Assembly: GCA_023807065.1 (NCBI GenBank)
Contig: JAJJLU010000966.1
Coordinates: forward strand, 1 to 13,085
DNA from: Isotricha intestinalis
Lineage: Eukaryota > Ciliophora > Litostomatea > Vestibuliferida > Isotrichidae
Reading direction: 5' to 3'
DNA length: 13,085 bases
Made by a program: the position numbers and the translations under genes. Each line of letters starts with the position of its first letter. The first letter of the stretch is position 1. Of this stretch, positions 8,477-13,085 are shown piece after piece. Below the pieces are notes generated by a model. That model made no database searches. It had not been told where the DNA came from and saw only the letters and a program-made list of their open reading frames with translations.

Positions 8477-8715
8477 TTTTTTTATATATTATTATTTTTT
8501 ACTATATTAATTTTTAATTAATAGTTTAAAAAAAAAAGATCAATCTTTTTAATGAAGAGAAGAAGAATATGAAATAAAAGTAGATGATAACATTTATATA
8601 AATCATATTATTTTATTATATTTTTTGATTGGGAAAATATTTTTGTTTTATTTTTTAATATTTTTTTTTGCTTCAAAAAAAAGATTTTAAAGATATTTAT
8701 TCTTTGATCAAAAAA

Positions 8716-9734
8716 TTATATATCATTATAATCTAAATTATTCATTTAATTGTTATTACTATAAATCTTCTTAACTAAATTATTTTTTTCTTGAATATTA
8801 TTTTTATTAATAATCTCTCTATCATTCATATAATTATAATTCAAATTACCTTGTTCATTATTATCATATTTTATTATTTATATTATTTTGTTATTCCATT
8901 TTATTATTATAATTATTATTAATCAAATTAGAATAATTTTTATTATTATTGTTATAATAATTAGAATCTCCTCTTCTTTGTAAATAATCTTGATTCATAT
9001 TATCATAATTATTATTTGTATTCATATTATTATTATCATGATTATTCCCTGAATTATTAAAAGTATTAAAATTATTTCCACAAGAATTTTGATAATAATT
9101 ATTATTCCTTTCTTTTTTTGAATTTTTTCTATCTTCAAATTTTTATTAAAACTTAGAGCATAATCAATATTATTATTTTTTTGAATATTTCTTTGATTTT
9201 TATTAATATTATTTTGAATTTTAATAGCTTTATGAATCATTTTATCATTGATAATTTGAGGTCTAATTTTACTTTCAACATAATTTTAATTTCTATATTT
9301 TCTTTATTTTTGTTCTTTAATTTCATTAATTGAAGCATAATAAGGTCTTCTAGGATGAATTTTAGGAATAGTTCTTTCATTTCTTTAATATCAGGAATAA
9401 AAACTTCTGTTCTTGCAGTTCTAATTAATTTTCCAATTTTATTTATTTATTTAATTGAATTGATTGAAATTTCATTATTTGAATTTGAATATGATGAATT
9501 TTCTTCTTCTTCTTCATAATAATTTTTTCTTCTTCTTTTTCTTTCTTATAATTCCTTAATTCATATAATATATTTTGAAATTCTTAATTTGAAAATTTTA
9601 ATATGTGAAATGAGTTTTTTATATTTTAAACATATTTGGAATTATTTTATTCCATAATTTTATTGGGTAATTACTTAGAAATTCACATACTGATCTTCTT
9701 GAAATGTTTTATTTATGTCTGTTCTATCTTCCAT
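8716..9734 (-). pseudogene. Decayed Asn-rich protein gene with many stops and frame changes
   Basis: A coding-like signal runs from ATG at 9734 to TAA at 8716, equal to about 335 codons, but it is broken. In-frame TAA occurs at 9675, 9660, 9642, 9546, 9447, 9304, 9286, 8891 and 8746, and TGA at 9561 (lowest coordinate of each codon). The frame changes near 9378-9383, near 9139-9145 and near 8868-8880. Readable pieces include EEEEENSSYSNSNN, TARTEVFIPDIKE, RTIPKIHPRRPYYASINEIK, SKIRPQIINDKMIHKAIKIQ and an Asn/Tyr-rich C-terminal part with LQRRGDSNYYNNNN. The family is unknown. It has the composition of the intact neighbours, so it looks like a native gene that died. An intron from 9690 to 9421 would remove six stops but not the rest. 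Sequencing errors could explain the frame changes but not so many stops. Confidence 0.7.
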
Positions 9735-9838
9735 ATTTTTAAATTTCAATTTTTTTTTAATTAATTTTTAAATTTTGGAATAAATATATTTATTTATTTA
9801 TATTATTATTAAATATTTGGAAATACTTCTATCATTTT

Positions 9839-11506
9839 TCAAAAAATAAAACAGTTATTATCCTTTGATATTATTTCTGATTTTGTTAAAGGATTAAAAA
9901 TATTTTCTTTATCATTATTTTCATTATCATTAGATATTTCATATTTTTTAATTTCTTGATTAATTTTTCCAATAGTATTCTTAATTTCATTTTCCTTATA
10001 ATCATTGATACTTTTATTTTTTATATTATTTTTCTCATTATCTGATTTAGAATCACTTTCATTATTTTTTATACCTGAAAAATTGGTACTTCTAATTGAA
10101 CTCATATCTTTTACATTTTGACAACTCTTTAAAGGCATTATTAAAGGACCTTCAAAAATTTCTTCTTCTAAAAAATCAGTTTCATCATTTTGTTTAACAT
10201 TCATTTTATCATCATTATTTTTTATTATATTATTATTTATCTTTTCATTATCATTTTTTGTTTTATTTATTATTTCTTTTTCTTTTTCTTTTTCTTTATC
10301 ATTATTATTATTTTTTTTTTCTTCTTTTGATTCATTAATATTTAATTCATCTTTTTCAGTATCACAACTTAAATTTTCTTCATTTTCTTTAAACAAAGAA
10401 TTTTTAGAATCACTTTCATTTTCACTTGAATTTGAATTATCTGAATTTGAAGATTTACTTTCACTTGAATTTAAATTTGAATTCGAATTTGAATTTGAAG
10501 ATTTATTTAAACTTTTATTAAAATACTTTTCTACATTAACATTATTTTCTTCATAATTAAATTCTTCATCTGGATTTACAATATTATGAAGAGAAAATTT
10601 AATTTCATCTAAAGAAGTTTTTATATAATAAAATGCCATTTCATAATTTTTAATTCTTAATTCACTTGATTTTTGAATATCATCAGTTATATTATTTTTT
10701 TGAATTTCTGATAAAGGAATGTAATTATCAACATTTATATTATTGTCAATTAATTTTTTTATTTCATCAAGTGGTTTTTTATTTTCTTTTAAACTGTTTT
10801 CAAATTGTTTTTGAATTTCTGAAATTATATTTAAAGTTTCACTTAAACTAAATTCTCTTCCTGGAGAATATATATTTTCTATATTTTTTTCAGATAATTT
10901 ATTTAAATTTAAATTAATATTTACACTTGAATTTGATTTATTGTCTTGACTTGTTTTTCTACTTTTATTATTATTATTATTATTAACATTATTATTATTA
11001 TTTACATTATTATTATTTAGATTATTATTATTATTATTTTTTACATTAGTTTTAAATTGAGATTGACGACTATTATTTTTTTTTTCAGGTGATTTAGTTT
11101 CTTTTTTATTTTCTATTTTTTCATTTTTTTCATCTTTTATTTTTTTTAAATTTTTTTTAGAATTTTCTTTAGAACTATTTTTAATTTCTTTTGGTTTTAT
11201 TTGAAAAGAACCTGTTCTTTTATGACTTACATTTGGATTTGTTTTTTGAACAGGATTATTTGTATTTTTGTTTTCTTTTATTCTTTTTGAAGGAGATACT
11301 GATGTTTTCACAAATGTTTTTGCATTTTTAATTTCTGATTTATTGTTTGTTGTATTTTGAGATAAAAATGTTTGGGAAACATTTTTTAATTTTGACCTTA
11401 TTTTATTGTCTTTTAATTCTTCTTTAATTTTTTCTTTGTTTTCTTTATTTTCTTTTTTTTCTTTTTTAGGTTCAATTTTTTTTTTCTGAAATTTATTTTT
11501 TTCCAT
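9839..11506 (-). CDS. Lys/Asn/Ser-rich, mostly disordered protein, unknown function
   Basis: I choose the start at 11506 (MEKNKFQKKKIEPKK), giving 555 residues. An upstream in-frame ATG at 11614 would add 36 hydrophobic residues, but that stretch has the composition of intergenic DNA and a poly-T leader. Residues 1-150 are very basic, with SPSKR and SPEKK-type sites that suit microtubule binding or proline-directed kinases. Residues 157-180 are poly-Asn with Val interruptions. Residues 217 to about 310 are the only part likely to fold, a set of helices (SLSETLNIISEIQKQFENS ... EMAFYYIKTSLDEIKFSL). Residues 334-369 are Ser/Asn repeats and the rest is acidic then mixed. There is no membrane segment in this form. 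The stop is TGA. It lies 168 bp downstream of the transporter gene on the same strand. Confidence 0.8.
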   Translation of the reverse strand: MEKNKFQKKKIEPKKEKKENKENKEKIKEELKDNKIRSKLKNVSQTFLSQNTTNNKSEIKNAKTFVKTSVSPSKRIKENKNTNNPVQKTNPNVSHKRTGSFQIKPKEIKNSSKENSKKNLKKIKDEKNEKIENKKETKSPEKKNNSRQSQFKTNVKNNNNNNLNNNNVNNNNNVNNNNNNKSRKTSQDNKSNSSVNINLNLNKLSEKNIENIYSPGREFSLSETLNIISEIQKQFENSLKENKKPLDEIKKLIDNNINVDNYIPLSEIQKNNITDDIQKSSELRIKNYEMAFYYIKTSLDEIKFSLHNIVNPDEEFNYEENNVNVEKYFNKSLNKSSNSNSNSNLNSSESKSSNSDNSNSSENESDSKNSLFKENEENLSCDTEKDELNINESKEEKKNNNNDKEKEKEKEIINKTKNDNEKINNNIIKNNDDKMNVKQNDETDFLEEEIFEGPLIMPLKSCQNVKDMSSIRSTNFSGIKNNESDSKSDNEKNNIKNKSINDYKENEIKNTIGKINQEIKKYEISNDNENNDKENIFNPLTKSEIISKDNNCFIF

Positions 11507-11611
11507 TAAATAAACAATTATAATACATATATTAACTAAAAAATAAATAGATTTATTGGTGTAATTAAATAAAAAATATATAAATATTTCAATTAAATAA
11601 CATCTAAATAT

Positions 11612-11670
11612 CAAAAAAAAAAAAAAATAAAAAAAAAAATTAAAAAAAAATAATTTGAAAAAAAAAGAAA
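11612..11670. promoter_or_regulatory. Poly(A)/poly(T) tract between genes
   Basis: On the plus strand this is nearly pure A (T-rich on the coding strand). It lies between the stop of the transporter gene and the start of the 555-residue gene. Long dA:dT tracts exclude nucleosomes and are common in compact promoters, so it probably serves the 555-residue gene, the 3' end of the transporter gene, or both. Confidence 0.4.
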
Positions 11671-11674
11671 ACCT

Positions 11675-12895
11675 TTACAAATTTGAAAAATGAACCCCCA
11701 TATCAACATTATTTAAATTTCCAATAATATAAATAATAGCAGTAGTTCCCAAAGTTAAAGTGATAATAGAAAAAGAATATTGAATAACCATAAGCATAGC
11801 AATATCATCTTCATAAGCACCTTTAACAGTACAAATAACAATCATATTAATAGCACTTGGAGCAAGTGCCATAAATAAATATAAAAACAACATTACATCA
11901 TCAGCATTTAATATATATTTAAATATATAAATTATAAAAGGAAATGAAATAAGAGGAATAATAATTAATTTAATTAAACTCATTATTATTAAATCTTTTG
12001 TTTTAAAAAAACTTTTTGTTTTTGGTTCTTCTCCAAAATTTATACATTTAGATAATGAAATTCCTAACATCATCATAACTAAACAACCATAACTTTTTCC
12101 TATCATATTATTTACTGAAATTAAACTTGAATTCATTATTCCTCCTGGTTTTATTAAAAAATTTTGAAAAGGAGGAATCATTGTTATAAATAATGAAACT
12201 CCACATATTATTATTGGCATATTTATTACTTTACTCATAAATTTACTAAAAGTAAATTCTTCTTCATCTTTTTTTTTCTTTTTTAAATTACTTTTATCAA
12301 TAGTACTTTCATCAGCAATAATTAAATCATCATTTTTTTTTTCTAAATATAAATAATCATTTTCATTTTCTTCTTCAGGTTCAATTAAATAATAACAACC
12401 TGACCATTTCCAAATATTAGAAAAGATACTATTTAAAATAATATATAAAAAAGCTCTTCTTTCACTATTAAAAGGCATATTAGTAGGCATAGCAATAAAT
12501 TTATCTAAAACAGGACCAATAATAGTAACTAATATTACTGGAATTGAAGTTGTATGTGGTGAAGAATATATTGCTCCTATAAATCTACATTGAGTTGAAT
12601 TATATCCTAATAATTTCATTGATATATATCCTACTATATATCCTAATATATATAGTGATACACATCCTATAAATGCTTTATATATTAAATCCATTTGATT
12701 AATATGAAAATTTTTTACTATTTGAGAAAATATAAAACATGGAAGAACTATGTTTGCTAATACTTTTGATAAGGATGTTTTGAATTTGTCGTTTACCATA
12801 TTTGTTTTCTTTATTAAAATTCCAAGTAAAGCTATGTATAATAAGTGGAATGTTGATACACATGAAGCATATAAACCATCGAGGAAGTATGACAT
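11675..12895 (-). CDS. Auxin efflux carrier family (PIN-like) membrane transporter
   Basis: The product is 406 residues with about ten hydrophobic segments: roughly 8-28, 42-61, 69-96, 104-130, 147-170, then 227-247, 254-282, 301-328, 334-357 and 366-391. The two halves of five are joined by a charged loop (171-225, EEENEND ... KKKKKDEEE), probably cytosolic. This inverted two-bundle plan, the early NIVLPCFIFSQIV (48-60), the proline-broken fourth segment SSPHTTSIPVILV (111-123) and the late ALAPSAINMIVIC (343-355) are typical of the Membrane transport protein/AEC family, which includes plant PIN and PILS, yeast ECM3-like and bacterial MleP-type carriers. Substrates are organic anions; auxin itself is not implied in a protist. 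Location could be plasma or endoplasmic membrane. The length is normal for PILS-type members. Trp codons are TGG and the stop is TAA. It is the last gene before the telomere and is transcribed away from it. Confidence 0.85.
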   Translation of the reverse strand: MSYFLDGLYASCVSTFHLLYIALLGILIKKTNMVNDKFKTSLSKVLANIVLPCFIFSQIVKNFHINQMDLIYKAFIGCVSLYILGYIVGYISMKLLGYNSTQCRFIGAIYSSPHTTSIPVILVTIIGPVLDKFIAMPTNMPFNSERRAFLYIILNSIFSNIWKWSGCYYLIEPEEENENDYLYLEKKNDDLIIADESTIDKSNLKKKKKDEEEFTFSKFMSKVINMPIIICGVSLFITMIPPFQNFLIKPGGIMNSSLISVNNMIGKSYGCLVMMMLGISLSKCINFGEEPKTKSFFKTKDLIIMSLIKLIIIPLISFPFIIYIFKYILNADDVMLFLYLFMALAPSAINMIVICTVKGAYEDDIAMLMVIQYSFSIITLTLGTTAIIYIIGNLNNVDMGVHFSNL

Positions 12896-13039
12896 ATTTT
12901 TTTTATAATAATGGAATTTTTATATATTAATTATAAGTTTAAATTTTTTTATTTTTATATTAAAAATAATTTTATATTTTTTTTGTGTAAAAAAATTTTT
13001 TTTTTTTTCAATGGATTTTTTTATTTATTTGTAGGAAAT
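12896..13039. promoter_or_regulatory. Short subtelomeric spacer holding the transporter promoter
   Basis: Only 144 bases separate the transporter start codon from the first telomere repeat, so its promoter and 5' leader must lie here unless the telomere contributes. It is T-rich on the plus strand, with a long T tract at about 12995-13008 followed by CAATGGATTTTTTT. No subtelomeric repeat family is seen. A short non-coding end beside a gene is typical of processed ciliate macronuclear chromosomes. Confidence 0.6.
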
Positions 13040-13085
13040 GGGGATTGGGGATTGGGGATTGGGGATTGGGGATTGGGGATTGGGG
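13040..13085 (+). repeat. Telomere, (ATTGGGG)n / (CCCCAAT)n
   Basis: Seven GGGG runs begin at 13040, 13047, 13054, 13061, 13068, 13075 and 13082, a perfect 7-bp period with ATT spacers. The G-rich strand runs 5' to 3' to the end of the window, the required polarity for a chromosome end. The unit differs from Tetrahymena TTGGGG, Euplotes/Oxytricha TTTTGGGG, Paramecium TTGGGG/TTTGGG and animal TTAGGG. From memory it matches the CCCCAAT repeat reported for rumen ciliate macronuclear chromosomes. The array is cut by the end of the window, so its full length is unknown. Confidence 0.93.

Noticed and set aside
9421..9690. A 270-nt intron (donor GTATGT, acceptor ATTAG) in the decayed gene
   Set aside because: It would remove six stops and keep frame, but the segment itself contains coding-like EEEEENSSYSNSNN, and four further TAA and three frame changes remain outside it.
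11507..11614. Upstream ATG adding a hydrophobic 36-residue N-terminus to the Lys-rich protein
   Set aside because: The stretch has intergenic composition, and the downstream ATG is followed at once by the typical basic sequence; a membrane anchor cannot be fully excluded.
1299..12895. Ciliate code with TAA read as Gln
   Set aside because: The DPY30-like and transporter genes end at TAA exactly where their families end, and Gln is CAA at the codons checked in intact genes.
1..13085. Dictyostelium or Plasmodium origin, suggested by AT content and Asn runs
   Set aside because: The ATTGGGG telomere does not match the chromosome ends of those organisms.

Overview
The window is an AT-rich eukaryotic chromosome end. 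It closes on seven G4 runs in a perfect 7-bp period (unit ATTGGGG, C-strand CCCCAAT), with the G-rich strand running 5' to 3' towards the end, as a telomere should. The genes use long Asn/Lys-rich low-complexity stretches, have A-rich tracts just before the start codon, and show no obvious introns. Their stop codons are TAA (five genes) and TGA (two). Gln is CAA wherever I checked the codons, including the conserved Gln of the Dpy-30 motif, and Trp is TGG, so the code looks standard. A CCCCAAT telomere, very high AT and a standard code fit, from memory, a macronuclear chromosome of a litostome ciliate of the rumen/gut group (trichostomes such as Entodinium relatives). That assignment is an inference and was not searched.

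Layout, left to right. 1-1298 has no gene, but a small GC-rich, hairpin-forming island lies at 59-115. Three minus-strand genes follow closely: a DPY30-like protein (1299-1643), a 942-residue protein with a coiled-coil N-terminus and a huge poly-Asn tract (1796-4624), and a 302-residue basic disordered protein with a short duplicated motif (4702-5610). A 1.1-kb geneless divergent intergenic region separates these from the only plus-strand gene (6743-7465), whose small beta-rich head followed by a coiled coil recalls the XRCC4/SAS-6 layout. Convergent to it is a signal-peptide, EGF-like, TM2-like membrane protein (7955-8476). Next comes a decayed gene (8716-9734, minus) with about ten in-frame stops and three frame changes. 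Then come a 555-residue Lys/Asn/Ser-rich protein (9839-11506, minus), an auxin-efflux-carrier-family (PIN-like) membrane transporter (11675-12895, minus), about 140 bp of subtelomeric DNA that must hold the transporter's promoter, and the telomere.

The genes do not form an obvious pathway. The recognisable ones are a DPY30 scaffold subunit (Set1/COMPASS or ciliary anchoring), a small surface or endomembrane protein, and a membrane transporter. The rest are rapidly evolving, low-complexity proteins I cannot name. The most unusual items are the telomere unit combined with the standard code, the decayed gene dominated by in-frame TAA, the structured island at the left edge, the duplicated motif in the 302-residue protein, and the XRCC4-like head protein.
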